From NCBI GenBank assembly GCA_947561715.1, contig OX387199.1:20837001-20901000 (forward strand): 64,000 nt of DNA, in the 5' to 3' direction. Shown here piece after piece: positions 25,501-37,933 of the stretch; the stretch's first letter is position 1, and every line of letters starts with the position of its first letter. Position numbers and translations under genes: made by a program. The stretch comes from Ascidia mentula (lineage: Eukaryota > Chordata > Ascidiacea > Phlebobranchia > Ascidiidae). The notes beneath the pieces are model-generated. The model was given only the letters and a program-made list of their open reading frames with translations. It was not told the origin of the DNA and ran no database searches.

Positions 25501-28500
25501 TTGTTGGGTTTGCAGGGGATTGTGAAATCCGTTTGATGATTGTGTGGCGGTGAAAGATATTTCAAAGATTTTATACACGAGAAATTGTGATGCGACTAAA
25601 TTTACCTACAATTTGTTTTTCGGGGCCGACTGATTCGTCCTATAACACAATTTTATTAAAAATCGGCATTTGATTAAAAATGTAGACGAGAAAACTATAC
25701 AAGTGAGTCCAAAATAAGCGCATTTGTATTTTCTCAGACAACGCTTACAAATTACCACAAAACTTGGCACGTATGTCAACCCTTCAACCCAAACATAAAA
25801 ACGATACCTCTATCCAAAAACATAGCTCGCAGCAATATCGTTAACAGCACAGATGTGAATAAGAACGCTTTCGGTAAATGAAGTTTTACAGCGCGGGTTC
25901 GAATCCCGCCGTGAGACCTTCGCGAATGTATTTTTATAAATGTACGTTTTCGACAGGTGCGGATTTAGCTTTGATGTTATGTTGTACATGTTAGTAAATC
26001 TTTGGAAATCCTTCTTCAAGCGTTTATTTTTATTACAGTAGTTTTCAAATCAAAATAATTTTTAAAATAACATTTTTAAAAGTAAAACTCAACAGCAAAA
26101 ATACAGCGCGACATATTTCTCCCCAGAAACGCAATACCATCACAACTACAACAACTGGGCGACCACGAGGGGTCATTACGTTGGAGGAGGCGGGTTTCGA
26201 ACCCACGAAAGAAATTTCCTAGCTGCACATTTGCTGCAGAGTTTGGATGGATTTCTGTTTGTGTTGGGAGCGGACGGCAAGATAATGTACATGTCGGAAA
26301 CTGCCTCCGTTCACCTCGGTCTATCTCAGGTACAACAGCTACGAATAAACATGGGCAGATACATTGCGCAGGTTTGCGACAGAATGTTCACCATTTGTGC
26401 ATTTCTCTATGCTGGATGACTAGACTGACTGACGTTTTTTAGTTGATACCGTGGTTCCCAAACTGTGCGTCGTTTTAGGTTATTAAGTGTATCGGGTTAT
26501 AATAATGACCAGGTGTCGAAACACATTTTCCCGTAGTAATGTTTCGACAAAGAGTCACTGTTATGACGCGACACACTTGAAAACTTAAAACGACGCGCCG
26601 GGAAAAAGTTGGAAAATACTGGTTATGAACATCCGGCAAAACATATTTAATATACCACATATTGTTTTTCGAGTGCAAAACCTCACCATTCCTCTTGTAA
26701 CTTCCGCAACCCACCAGTTAATAGAGCCTTAAAGGTAGCATAATGCCAAGCAAAAAACAACCAATTCGTTCAAAAAACTTGCAGCGTCATGTCCCATAAA
26801 CATCTATTTGTCAACAAATTTAGAACTGATGCACTGCTTTACACAATTGTTGAAACCGACATTTTGTCACGCACCGGTTGCCGAACGAACGCGGCGAAAC
26901 GTATTTTATGATTCCAGGAAAAGTATTTTATACACTTTCGTCTGTAGGTAGAGTTGACTGGGAACAGCATATACGAATATATTCATCCTGGCGATCACGA
27001 TGAAATGAAGGCTGTCCTCACTGCTCCACCCCCACCCTCTACCACAGTAAGCATGCGTCCTAGGCCTCTGTGGCGTTAAATGGTAATATGTCCTGTTAAA
27101 GTCGGTATCATCCATCCATTCAAAATTTTACTGTGACAGTACAGCAGGAGCAAATTTTTCGGCTCATGTAATTGTTTCTAAATTTCGAAGGTTCTTATAG
27201 TTTTTGTATGTTTTAAACGTGATAGCACAGAAATAAACATGTTGTACTTGCTCACATGGGTAGATCGTGTTGTTTCACAAAAGGGAATGTCCATGTGTAC
27301 TGATATAATATATCAAGTTGTTCACAGACTTATCCGCACTGTTGGGAATACGAAGCGGAGAGATGCTTTTTTACTCGAATGAAATGTGTTCTCGCGAAAC
27401 GTAACGCGGGTTTAACCAGCGGAGGTTACAAGGTGAGCAAAATAATTTTGTTTCCTAGGTTTTTGGCCAAACTTAATTCCGAATTGCGACGATCTTTGGA
27501 TCGAGTTGATATTATTGAAAAGGTGCAAATGTAAACTGTTTTCTATTGAGCGGCCCTTCAAAATTAAAACAAACGAGGAATTTATACAGGACCAAATAGA
27601 TTTCTGCTTGGATGTTAACATTTGTTGTTTAAATAAATTCAATGCAATTTCATTGAGCTAACTTTTTTACAACATCAGTGAAAATATATAAAAAAATAAA
27701 CATGTTTATTGGGAAGAATTCGCTAAGCCCAAGCTATTTAACACGTGACTTGTGCAGGTTATACACTGTACCGGTTACATCAAAGTGAGGTACGTCTTCT
27801 TCGATCAATACGACGGCTCGGGTGCTGGTTGCTATCACAACCTAGGAGTTATGGTTCTCGGCCAATCGTTTCCCGCCACGTCAATTACCGACGTCAAGTT
27901 GTGTTCAAACATGTTTATGTTTCGAGCCAGTCTCGACCTCAAACTCATATTCCTCGACCAACAGTGAGTTCATAAAGTTGATTAAAATGGGTCCTAAAAT
28001 GATTTTTAGTTTTTTAATAAAAGTGTGCCATACGGTATTGCCGCCATTATTTTTCAGATTTTTCGTCAATTTGTAAAGCAGCGTCTTACAAAATATTACT
28101 GCTTTTTTTTCTAAGAAATACCTATATTTTTGACTGGTGCCTTTATTCTTATCATATCCTTGCTCCAACTATCACCAATGCTTGTTAATAAAAATGTCAG
28201 TAATTTCGGGTCACATTGAAGCGTAAAATCATCATGTTGTTGTTTTTTAGTTCGATGGCAAAACCCTGTTTATACGTATGGCATACAAGTTAGGAAAAAA
28301 ATAAAACACAAACCAAAGAGAAATACTTGTTTGGACAAAAACTGGCAATGAAAAGGGTGAAACAATTTATTTTGCAGAGTCTCCGAACTACTGGGTTACG
28401 AACCGCAAGATTTGCTGGACAAAACCCTCTATCATTACGTCCACACCAGCGACATTTTGCAACTTAGCGAAGCGCATCACAAGCGTAAGTCGTTCTTCGT

Positions 28501-30972
28501 CGATTTAGAACAACTTTTAGTTGTAGCGCTGACCTGAGGACCATGTTATACAATAAGTATTTTCACCCTTGTTTACATTCGTAAAAAGATAAATTTTCAG
28601 TGCTTCCGCAACGTGTGGCATTGCCTTAAAAACGTGCGTGAAATCATCTTTTTGAATAAGAAGTGATGATGTTTAATAAAGCGAAACATGCATTCTAGAA
28701 ACAGAAGCGTTGACACAACGTTGTTATGGTAATATTTGAAATTGACATAAAAGTTTCACTTGTGTCACGCCAAAGAAGTGTTGCTGGTCAGGTTTTGATT
28801 TCAACAAGTTAAAACAATTTCATTGTTTCAAAATCATGAGCTACGAACATCAAAATATCGCCAATTCTTGACGTTAATTTGCAGTGCTGAACAAGGGACA
28901 GGTGAAGACCAAGTATTATCGATTCCTCACAAGAAACGGAGGTTGGGTGTGGGTACAGAGTCACGTGACAATCGTGCACAACAGCCGATCCTCCCGACCG
29001 CATTGCATCGTCAGCGTGAACTACGTAATAAGGTACGTCACAGGCATATTCGCGCGGAAAGCATTGTTTGGCACAGAGCTTTTCGAACTTCATCGCTCCC
29101 GACCATTTTACGATTGTTAGAGATTTTATTGGTGCAGCAATTTTCTTTAAAACGACTGAAAAACTTCCAAAACGCAGGAACATACAAAAATGTAATACGT
29201 TTGTTAACCTTTTAATTGGCACTGGCGCAGTGTTCGTGTTAGAGTACGTGTAAGTCTTTGAAATAGTAAAGTGAAACGTGTATTTGTGTAACATTGGTGT
29301 TTGCGACTCGCACCCGTTCATAAGTTTGTAAGCATAAAATTCAAAGTTTTTGTGGAAAATTATGTACTTAGCTGACCGGCTAAAACCATAAAGTATTAAG
29401 TCACGTGCTTTGTTGCACGTTTCTGATTGGGTTATGTTGCTGTATGGGGGGTTAAATAAACTCCATAAAAACCTGGCCAAATATTAGGTGCCACAAATTG
29501 TCATACACAAAAGCATGTAAGATTGAGCTTTGACATGCGGAACTTACATTGTAGTAATGTGGAAGCGAGAGACATGGTGATGGCTTCGGAACAAGTTGAA
29601 CCGTCCAAAGTGCCACAGTTCCAGAACAAAGGCAGCTACAGCGAACGGAGTCGGAGGAAAAAGGGTAAACCTCCACAGAAGGTCGCTCCGACCAACGAGC
29701 AGGAAGGCAACAACAGCAAGACTTACAAGAGCAGATTACGGAATCGCAGAAACAGCGCTGGACCTTCGGCAAATTTGCCGGAACATTCGCCTGACGATGC
29801 CGGCGCAAGTTACAAGTGGGAAAAGAGCGATTGTTTCCAATCGCCCGAAGCGAAAAAAGCCCGCTTGTCTGACGACGATTTTTCGTCGCCCAGGCCGCCT
29901 ACGTCATCAGCCTATGCGCATGCGCAGTACGACGGAGACGCGTGGCGAGTTCACTCAAAGTGGGAAAACCACTCTCGGCAGCGGGAGTACGACAAAGAGC
30001 GCGAACACCACGAGCGCCGTCTGGCGGATGGAAATTTTTCCTCGTACCACCACCACGTGCTCTACCATTACCACCATCATGGTTTTGCGCCGGCAGAACG
30101 GGCAGCAAGAGAAAAGAACGGAACTCCACTAGATCATATGGGACATTCTTTTTATGGCATACTACCCGGACAACAGCACTTAAGTAAGTTTGATTTTTTT
30201 CTATTCCACGCATTATTGTCCCGTATTGATCAGAACAGAACGTTTATTCATATGTTTTTTGGAGTATTTGTCAAAAAAGGAAGCAAAACAATAAAATGCG
30301 GCCATGCAGTAAAACTTCAAAGGTACAAAACAAAAGTTTAACATTCATATGTTATTACACAGGTACTTTCAACAACTTTCACGCAATGCAATACCCCCCA
30401 CCTCAATCAGCCCTCCATGACGTAGCCGAACGCCACCATAAACGTCATCACCACATTGACGTGGGAACAAACCCAGCCATTGGCGCAAGGACGTATGATT
30501 ACGACGACCCAAGCAAAACAAATGTGGTCAATGGTGCCGCGACGTCATGTCGCTTTGCTAAAGATACCTATGACGTAACAAAGGCGCCGACGCCTGTGAC
30601 GTATGAGGGCAACCTTTCGTTGAAATACATGGCGGATAATATGACCTTCCCATATCGAACACACCATACTGGAACGCTGTACATGCAACCAACGTGATAT
30701 CACGCCAACCTCATCAGGGTCAAACCCTCCTCTAACAATCAGTATTTTAGATGCGACGAGACGCAACATTCATGCCAACATCACGACCGACACATAAGGA
30801 TTGAACACGCTATTACTTACTGTGTCTCTTCTTAATACCAACTTGCATATTTCCACTAATAGCCCGAATACGTTTAATGTTCGTATGGAACTCGTCATTG
30901 AAAGTTCTCATGAAAGAAAACTTGCGGATCTCATCGCTCTACGCTCAGTATCTATTTTTGATTCTTAATAAA
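19526..30972 (+). CDS. sim: Single-minded bHLH-PAS transcription factor (SIM1/2 family), 9 coding exons, 636 aa
   Basis: Coding exons: 19536-19710, 26223-26329, 26948-27046, 27328-27432, 27758-27963, 28378-28484, 28885-29032, 29555-30183, 30363-30697. All junctions are GT-AG, the phases agree, and the total is 1911 nt. Exon 1 is the basic helix-loop-helix ([41 protein letters not shown]). PAS-A follows ([54 protein letters not shown]), then PAS-B ([56 protein letters not shown]). The C-terminal half has a basic stretch ([12 protein letters not shown]) like the nuclear signal of SIM proteins and a His-rich segment near 30040-30090. SIM proteins pair with ARNT and bind ACGTG-containing sites. 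The start ATG lies 10 bases after an acceptor AG at 19525, so an upstream 5' exon or spliced leader is implied. The exon before PAS-A could also start at 26240 if a linker exon was missed; 26223 matches the phase of exon 1. Confidence 0.95.
20382..20426 (+). ncRNA. Deleted hammerhead relic in sim intron 1
   Basis: Stem I strands AGCTGCA and TGCAGCT, the CTGATGA core, GACC and the GTC triplet are kept. The 3' half of stem II and the GAAA core are missing, so it cannot fold as a hammerhead. The upstream flank (20316-20380, containing GGTACCACAAAGT) matches the flank of the copy at 40172-40231, so the mobile unit is longer than the ribozyme. Confidence 0.75.
24022..24072. promoter_or_regulatory. 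TGACGT-type palindromes in sim intron 1 (candidate cis elements)
   Basis: AACTACGTCAC and its exact reverse complement GTGACGTAGTT flank an 11-base spacer near 24038-24070. Related palindromes occur in the same intron at about 23446-23464 (CATTGTGATGTCACAATG) and 24188-24206 (TTGTGAT...ATCACAA), with two TCACAATG half sites at 25257-25290. TGACGTCA-like sites are typical CREB/ATF targets. They may instead be ends of small mobile elements. No experimental support is visible. Confidence 0.3.
24368..24419 (-). ncRNA. Type I hammerhead ribozyme, core intact, in sim intron 1
   Basis: On the minus strand: stem I 5' strand AACTGCA (24419-24413), CTGATGA (24412-24406), stem II GACC/GGTC with a five-base loop, GAAA, a three-base-pair stem III (ACA/TGT), cleavage triplet GTC, and stem I 3' strand AGCAGCT. 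Stem I has two mismatched positions out of seven. The conserved core is unchanged, so activity is possible but weaker than the 8010 copy. It lies antisense to sim transcription, so sim pre-mRNA itself would not carry the active strand. Confidence 0.75.
25893..25909 (+). repeat. tRNA T-arm-like fragment
   Basis: GCGGG-TTCGAAT-CCCGC forms a perfect five-base-pair T arm with a B-box sequence. No matching D arm, anticodon arm or acceptor stem is present upstream, so this is a tRNA-derived remnant (SINE or pseudogene), not a tRNA gene. Confidence 0.55.
26190..26206 (-). repeat. tRNA T-arm-like fragment, opposite strand
   Basis: On the minus strand GTGGG-TTCGAAA-CCCGC folds as a T arm with one wobble pair. 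It faces the fragment at 25893-25909, about 300 bases away, and lies immediately upstream of the PAS-A exon of sim. No complete tRNA can be drawn. Confidence 0.5.
26449..26622. mobile_element. hAT-like non-autonomous hairpin element in sim intron 2
   Basis: Starts near GTGGTTCCCAAACTG and ends with the related inverted sequence. The arms continue inward as a long imperfect inverted repeat (CGTCGTTTTA at 26469-26478 and its mirror at 26586-26595). Left and right arms correspond over roughly 60 bases each, leaving a small loop. The terminal pattern resembles hAT-type miniature elements. It lies between sim exons 26223-26329 and 26948-27046. A clear target-site duplication was not seen. Confidence 0.55.
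30967..30972 (+). terminator. sim: Poly(A) signal of sim
   Basis: AATAAA lies about 270 bases after the sim stop codon at 30697, the first such hexamer downstream. Confidence 0.7.
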
Positions 30973-31980
30973 ACTTATTTCTTGATTTTTGTGGCCCACA
31001 TGTTTTCATGATAACAGAGTGGGAAGTCAATATATATATATTCAAACGTTAAAAAATACCACTCTAACAACTGTGTCATAAAAAATATGCAGAAGTATGT
31101 TTGCAGAAGACTTTAAGGACCTATATGGGTATGAAATTGGAGAAATCCTGTTTTCAAGGCTCTCAGCTGTAATGCATCTAGCGACTGTTCCACTTGTTTC
31201 CCAATAACCCTTAATGGGTCTTGTGACTTACATAGGGACCTAAAATTGTACAAAGTTGAAAAAAAAAAGTTTGCTTCTGGATGAGACTGTAAAGAGCAAG
31301 GACTTGTTGGCCCCCCTGGAAGATCATGTGACCAACAGGGGGGTATAACCAGCCCTGGGGTAAGGGCTTTGACACTTTTTCAGCAACTAATTGTGATGCC
31401 ATTGCATAGAGAAGAGTTGGAACTTACAAAAAAATGCAAATGAGTGGGTAGTTGAACAATTCATTTTTCTGCAAAATCCAGTTCCATTTTTTGTTGCTCT
31501 TTTAACCAAAATACTGAGTAACAAGGGGGGCAAATGGCCCTAGGGGGGTGGCTAAACCATTTTTTCGGAGACTAATTTTGATTAAAATTTGTAGATATGA
31601 GATGGATCTTTCATAAAATCAGCCTGATTTTTTTGCTCCATTTTCAACATAAATTTCAGCAGCACCCACCAGCAAGTAGCTACCTAATTGAAATAGCCCA
31701 AAACCCAACTAAAACTGCCCAAACACCCTAAAATTCGCCATGACAAGAGCACGCACATGTGCGCTCATTCAACCGTAAATTTAACTTAAATGCATCACTG
31801 CTTTGCTTGGTGATGCATGAATTTCCATTGTGACACAGGTCTACACGGTGGACATTTCTCAGCACCAATACTAATTTTCATAAAAATACCAATATGCGTC
31901 CCAAAAGTACTGTTTTGAAACGGCAATTCGTGCAATGGAAGCCAACTACATACGACACTCGCTACCGCGAAAACAGCAGA
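30973..31980. other. Intergenic spacer between convergent sim and VPS36
   Basis: About 1 kb between two convergent 3' ends. It contains short G- and C-rich tracts (about 31300-31350 and 31520-31560). No gene or structured RNA is recognised. Confidence 0.5.
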
Positions 31981-31986
31981 TTTATT
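31981..31986 (-). terminator. VPS36: Poly(A) signal of VPS36
   Basis: TTTATT on the plus strand reads AATAAA on the minus strand, about 70 bases after the VPS36 stop codon. Confidence 0.75.
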
Positions 31987-32053
31987 CTCAACAAGATATA
32001 TCCGATCAGATAGCAGAAAAAAATATGGCGACATTGCACAAACACATGTAGGG

Positions 32054-35000
32054 TTAGCGAGCTTTCTCAAGAAACATATTAGGATAAAATCTCAGTCCTT
32101 CATCAGAATCGTCTCTGCACAGTTTCCCCGCGCGCTCTGCTAGAAGCAATCTTTCCTTGGCAAGCAGAACCGACACACTTACTATGTTCGCAAGTTCCTG
32201 TGCACTAAGACTCTTGCTGTCTGAAACCTGAAGAAGGAAAATACTATTTTGAGACGACAGCTTGGTCATATTGACTTTTTTTGTACAGTAATATCATGCA
32301 CGAATTTTAAAATAAGGGAGTTTCTATTTTGGGCTTTTAAATTTGCATTGAGGAATAATTCCAGCTGCACACCCACACCCCACCACATATAACATTTTAG
32401 TTAGTTTGCAATATTTATCAGCTACAAAAGTTTAAAATTTAGGAAGATTGGTGGGCACTACCATTCCTATGTATCTAAGTTATATTATAAAGTTTGTACA
32501 CTTTACCAGTTCATAAGTTTGGGCGACAACTTTTTCATCGCTGTGTGAATCAAGTTGTAAAACAAGGACACCAGATTCAAACTCCCGCAGCCTCATGTGG
32601 AGTTTCAGGTTGTCCAGCATGTGACAAGCATTCAAAAGATCATCTGGTGATAAGAGCTGCACAGAAATTCACCACAATTGCACTTTATGTCACTTGTATC
32701 AGTACAACTAAATTGATATTAACACAGTGGTTATGATTTGTTCGCTATTATTTTAAAGGCATCATCTGCATGAAACAAGTTGCTCTATTCATACCAATTA
32801 TTACCAACTGTTAACATTATTAAAGATTTGCAAGTTATGTATGTTAAAGTGGTGTTTAGGTGATTCTTAACCTTTTTGTTTCTAAAATTTGCCGCATTTC
32901 ATTTCCCTAAATGTCGTGACTGCACTCCATTTAGAGAAAGCTTTTTGGAGGTGACGTCAATAATTATGAACAACAATTATCACATGAAATATAAGGACAA
33001 GACATAGAAATACAGTTCGATGATGGCTAGTGTTAGAATGAAATGGATATGAAGAAAGTTTTCATTCACCCCAGGAAAAACTGCCAGTTACCCGATTAAA
33101 AAACAATGCTCAATTGTGCTCCTGAATGAAAGTTTACCGTTACAATAAAGTACCATCGCATTGATAATGGTATAAAGCAAAACTTTTCTCAAAAAAAGCA
33201 GGTGAGTAGGAGCGGCCCGGAGTAAAATAAACCAACACTAGAACTACCACAAGTTACCTCCATTCCTCTGGCTCTGTTAATTCGACAGTAAGCATCTGAT
33301 AACAACATAATTCCAGCATTTTCTTCCAGAGTTTTTTTCAGCAATGAAGAAATTTCATGTGCCAACTGCATGTGGTAGTGTGTCCCACTACCATGCGTTT
33401 CCTTGGTAACTGGATTTGGGATACCCAAGCTCAATAAATAGGATTTAAATTTGACGGTCTAAAAACATTTATTAAATTGTTATTAGTCTAAGTAAACACA
33501 AACAAGGCTTAATTTTATCATAATTTTTATAATTTTTTTTTTAAATATTAGACTCAAACTTCATTAACATTTAATGATACTTCACTTACTGATTTTTATC
33601 AGACAAAATACCAACAAATAATTTGTTCTTTTTTGTCCTCCTGAATTTGTCTTTCCTTTTAGCACAGCAAGTTTGATAAATACCTTTAACTATAACTAGT
33701 TCCTCTAACACTAAAATCAGCAATATTGCCACTGAGACAAACTGAGCATCCTGTTCTGAACAATAAACTTGCACAACAAACTAATTTAAATTCTTACAAC
33801 ATAAGTTTTATTCTCCGCACACAAATTAGGTTCAAGTACATTTATTTTCACTCTTACCAGCTGTAAAACCAACACAGTTCTGGTCTACATTAGAACGATT
33901 TCTGCATTTTCAATCCATGTTGCAAAACAACCTCAATTAACAGTCACTGTCATTACTTTTGGTTAGACATGCTCACACAACTTACAACTAACTTTACAGC
34001 TTTTTTCATGTATAATGCTACACCAACTAAAGTAATTTTCTGTCGCAGATAAATACACAATGCCCAACCAAGGGCTGGATCCCTCTACAGCTATTAAGCA
34101 AGTCCTATAATGTTGTAGCTACATATGTATTATTAGCTGGTGTCTTACACCTTGTCTGATCACCACAGTCATTTAAAAAACTTTCCTTATTCCTTATAAC
34201 TTCCTGCGACGGAAAATCAGAGCTTACATTGGATATTTCAGAACTGACAAGAATCTAATATATACTTTGCAGACAAAGCAATAAATGAAATGCAAAAATT
34301 AAAAATTTGCCCAAAATTTTAAACCCCGTACTTCATCATCTGTGATGTCTCCTTTCTTGTCTTTTATCTTGTTGGCGATATTTGAAGACAACGACACCAT
34401 TTCCTTTGCTTTTTCCATTAGCTTGGTTAAATCTTGAAATGCCTATGGTGTAAAATAAAATGTTTTGTATGCACATCCAGTTAAATTTGTGTGAAAAACT
34501 GTCAGATAAACATATTGTTGATAAATACTTTTAGGCTGCCATTAACTTCAAAATTATAAACACAAAAAAACATCAGTTATGAATGACTGGGCAACATAGA
34601 CCAATACATACATTGTAGAGCAGCATCACATGACACCTGAATTATTATGGCTGGATATATGAAAATATACTTAATTGCATCTATACCAGTGTGAGACCTG
34701 GTTGGTGGCTACAAAGGGGTGCAATTAGAAAAAAAAGGTTCCCCACCAGTGATGTAGAGTATTGTAAATGTTAGATAATATAGATGAGTAAAATGACATA
34801 CAACTGATATATTTTTGTCTGTTGCTTTTCTGTTTTCTTCTATTTTCCTCTCAATGCCCACAATGCCCGAGGCTCGGATTGGTCCACCCTGTAAAAACTC
34901 CTCAAGATTAGATCATAATAACTATATAGTAGTTCCGAATAAACTGTATCTACCCTCACATAACAGGAAGTTACAAAAGTTTTAGTCATAATGAATTGAA

Positions 35001-36632
35001 AAAATTGTTCACACAGACATGTGTAAGCTGATGAACAGAAGAAGTAAATTAAAGACCAACTTACAAAGGAACAATGTCACAAACTAACATAACAATCAAC
35101 ACAGCTGATAACACATAAAAACAAGCAGACTTCCTATGGCTTGCATTTGGAGATCCAGGTAAGGTTTTAGATTGAGAGCAAGACAAATGGGCAATGCAAT
35201 ACTATAATCATAATTGCACATTAATCATAACTTACATGCGATGATGCAGGTTTACTAGCAGAGCTCATAACACCATGGGGTGATGTTGTTTCCCACTCTT
35301 TTTTCTGCATTTAACAGAAGTAAGCTGGTAAACAAGGGCTGTAGGGCATGTGACAAACTATGTAAGTTAGTTAAAGATACCTGCATGGCATCCTGAAGTT
35401 TTGTTTGGAATTCTGACTCTCCTCCATTCTTAAATGAAAATCTGATGAAATTGAATCTACTCCGTGACACTGGACCCGGTGGTTGATTCGGTCTAGAAGC
35501 TTGAAGATGAACTAACAGTTTTGGGCTGTAAACATGAAATATAATCGTTGACATCTACTACAAAATATTTAAATGCGTAGTCATGAATTTCGTTTCACTC
35601 AAAATGTGTTAATGCTGTATCAAGAAACAAACAAAACCAATGTCAACATATTATTGTTGTTTGATATTTTTGTTATGTCAAAAAACAGTATAAACTTAAC
35701 TGGTAAATTTTGCGAGAAAATTAAATGTTGTTTTGTCTAAATAACTACCTCGATTGGAAAATTTACAATTTGTTGGAAGGATTTATTTTTTCTATTGGTA
35801 AATGTGTGGACTAGGTATTTTTTAAATATGATAAGTTTATTATTTTAGCACAGATGTAAAATCAATTTTTTCTCATCCAGCCTCCTCTACCTTCTCCCTA
35901 TTCCACCAGATTGTTTTTCAGTGTAAACCATCAAGGGCAAAGAAAGTGCAATGCATATCTGGAAGTTGGCAGAATCTCTCCAAACAAGTTGGTGAGTGGT
36001 CAGCATCAAAGTACCATCATCATAGCTTGTCTGTCAAACAAAACATTGGAAAATGACTGACACATCACAGAAACATCATATACTTCAGCCAGATTGGAAA
36101 GTTTGGTACTTGTGCCAAGGAATTTTTTTTTCGATGATCGGACGATCGCAGCTCTTTTCATATGTTAATGCTTCAGCTAATTTTTATCGCACAGACACCA
36201 GATTGGAAAGTTTGTTGTTTGCATGGAGGATTTTGTTTTGGTGATCGTTAATTGAGCGGACGATCGCAATGATTTTTCGTATGATATGCGTTAGCTAATT
36301 AAAATTGCGATCTTTTTCAATCTGGCACGGAATTCAGTAATTTTTTTCATTTTGTTCATCTGGTTCTTTAGCAAATAAAACAGAATACAAAGTGTGATTA
36401 ATAAAACTTTAATTAGAAGTTGATAATACTGTTACAGTTAATAGCTCACTGACAAGTGGCAACCATGTATTCATTTTAGGGTTGGATGGCAATTTTTTTT
36501 GCAAAATGTAGCATAAATGTACTTCAATTTTATTACCTTGTCGTCACCATCGTAAATGCGAACAGCACCTTGCTTTAAAATTTGCCTTTCTCCATAAAGC
36601 GATTCACCAGTGGACCAAGAAAACCTGTCCAT
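32054..36632 (-). CDS. VPS36: VPS36, ESCRT-II complex subunit, 9 exons, 390 aa
   Basis: Exons in gene order: 36537-36632, 35891-36030, 35381-35525, 35236-35304, 34802-34888, 34332-34442, 33258-33458, 32507-32656, 32054-32227. They total 1173 nt with consistent phases, giving 390 aa against 386 in human. ESCRT-II sorts ubiquitinated cargo on endosomes; VPS36 binds phosphoinositide and ubiquitin through its N-terminal GLUE domain. Residues 1-127 are the GLUE domain ([51 protein letters not shown]). A linker helix follows ([40 protein letters not shown]), then the winged-helix EAP45 part ([63 protein letters not shown]). No zinc finger is inserted in the GLUE domain, as in animals. The ATG at 36632 gives the conserved MDRF start. 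Nothing appears broken. Confidence 0.97.
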
Positions 36633-36978
36633 TTCAATTTAAATATAAAAACATGAAAAACTTTGTGGACCAAGTTTCGCACAAATCGCGCGATCATGGG
36701 ATTTAGAATGTAATCCCATAAGCGCAGGTTTTTGTCAAGATTATGTATAATCACTGAACTAATTCTTTCTTCGTCCCCCACAATTGTAACTGTTACCTGT
36801 TTCGAAGCAAACATCTACTTTTGTTTATCCCTGGCATATAGTTAAAAATGCTTTAATTCATCCAAAACTTACTGTGGAACAATATTAGCTATTTTGGTGG
36901 CTGGACAAAAAGAGCAGCCATAAAGATGAAAATCAATCATAAGACCAATGTGATTAGTAAATAAAAACTGGATCAAAA
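36633..36978. other. Upstream region of VPS36
   Basis: AT-rich sequence just 5' of VPS36. No TATA box or other promoter element can be assigned with confidence. Confidence 0.35.
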
Positions 36979-37190
36979 AACCAAAGGCCCCTGGCAGGCT
37001 GTCGATCGCACACCGTATCAATAATAATGTATTAAAATCCCAACACAGCGATCTTTAGACAGCTCAGATCGATTTATTGAGAGAAAGTTTCTCCTGATGA
37101 TGCCGTTTTAGGCGAAATATATTTTTCTCTCAATAAATCGATCTGAGCTGTCTAAAGATCGCTGTGTTGGGATTTTAATACATTATCAAT
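36979..37190. repeat. Repeat unit with a perfect 62-bp palindrome and a hammerhead-like core in its loop
   Basis: Arms 37025-37086 and 37124-37185 are exact reverse complements over 62 bp, around a 37-base loop. The loop reads CTGATGA (37094-37100), a GCC/GGC hairpin with loop GTTTTA, then GAAA (37114-37117), which is the hammerhead core order. The left flank (AGGCTGTCGATCGCACACCG) matches the repeat at 7412. Stem I and a cleavage triplet cannot be assigned with confidence, since GAGAAA-G-TTTCTC just before the core forms its own small hairpin. Perfect arms suggest recent formation or active maintenance. Confidence 0.8.
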
Positions 37191-37745
37191 CATAAGACAA
37201 TCTTTTTATCTGCCATTGCAACATTTTTTTGCTAGGGGACGATCGCCCAATTCCCCAACACAGGGTCTACCTCTAAAGCTATTCATTCGAAAGCTATGGA
37301 TCAGTTATAAAAATATGGAAACGCTGAAAAGCGACTTCGTCAGCTCAACAAAGCCGGTCACCAATCTTGCCGTCGTGTCATTATGGAAATTCGTTTGTCA
37401 AAAAATCTCAAAGTGAAACTCACAAATATCATCTCGGTGACAACTTTGGAGTTAAGGCTTTGGCATTGTGTGGATATGTGTTTTTGGAAGGTGTTGTGGA
37501 GTGTAATACGTCAATCATCGCGTCGTATGTTTTCTGTAGGATTGCAGGCTTTAACAAAAATTTTAGCATATTATTTTCATTTCATATGACTTGTAGCTTA
37601 GAATGCGACAAATTATTTTCCTGAACTAACAATCTTCTGTGTTTGTGCCTGAGCATTTCTCGAACCTTTCTGTAAAAATAAGCCAGGGAAAAGTTTTGTC
37701 GTAATTGTTTGTTTTATTGCTTTATATACCAATGAACCACTTGGA
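37191..37745. other. Spacer downstream of the first fibrinogen-related gene
   Basis: No gene recognised. A plus-strand open stretch at 37216-37624 has no conserved motif and is probably chance. Confidence 0.4.
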
Positions 37746-37751
37746 TTTATT
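37746..37751 (-). terminator. Candidate poly(A) signal of the first fibrinogen-related gene
   Basis: AATAAA on the minus strand about 180 bases after the stop codon at 37934. A second hexamer lies at 37713-37718. Confidence 0.45.
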
Positions 37752-37933
37752 ATTCTGAAGGCCAATACACAAACTAAAGGTTTCACACTAAAATGAAAAG
37801 TTTAATTTGTATACAACATAACAGGACTCTTGCAAACATTTCAAGGCAAGATTGCAGTATAATTTCATTGTGTTTACATATTTCAGATGCAAAGTTTTAT
37901 CTTGACCTCTAATATCATATTCATCGCCCTTCA

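Noticed and set aside
28809-29480. 223-aa minus-strand frame
   Set aside because: Lies antisense to sim exon 28885-29032 and flanking intron; no domain and no splice support.
29596-30132. 178-aa plus-strand frame overlapping the last large sim exon
   Set aside because: Shadow of the sim C-terminal exon in another frame; composition follows the real frame.
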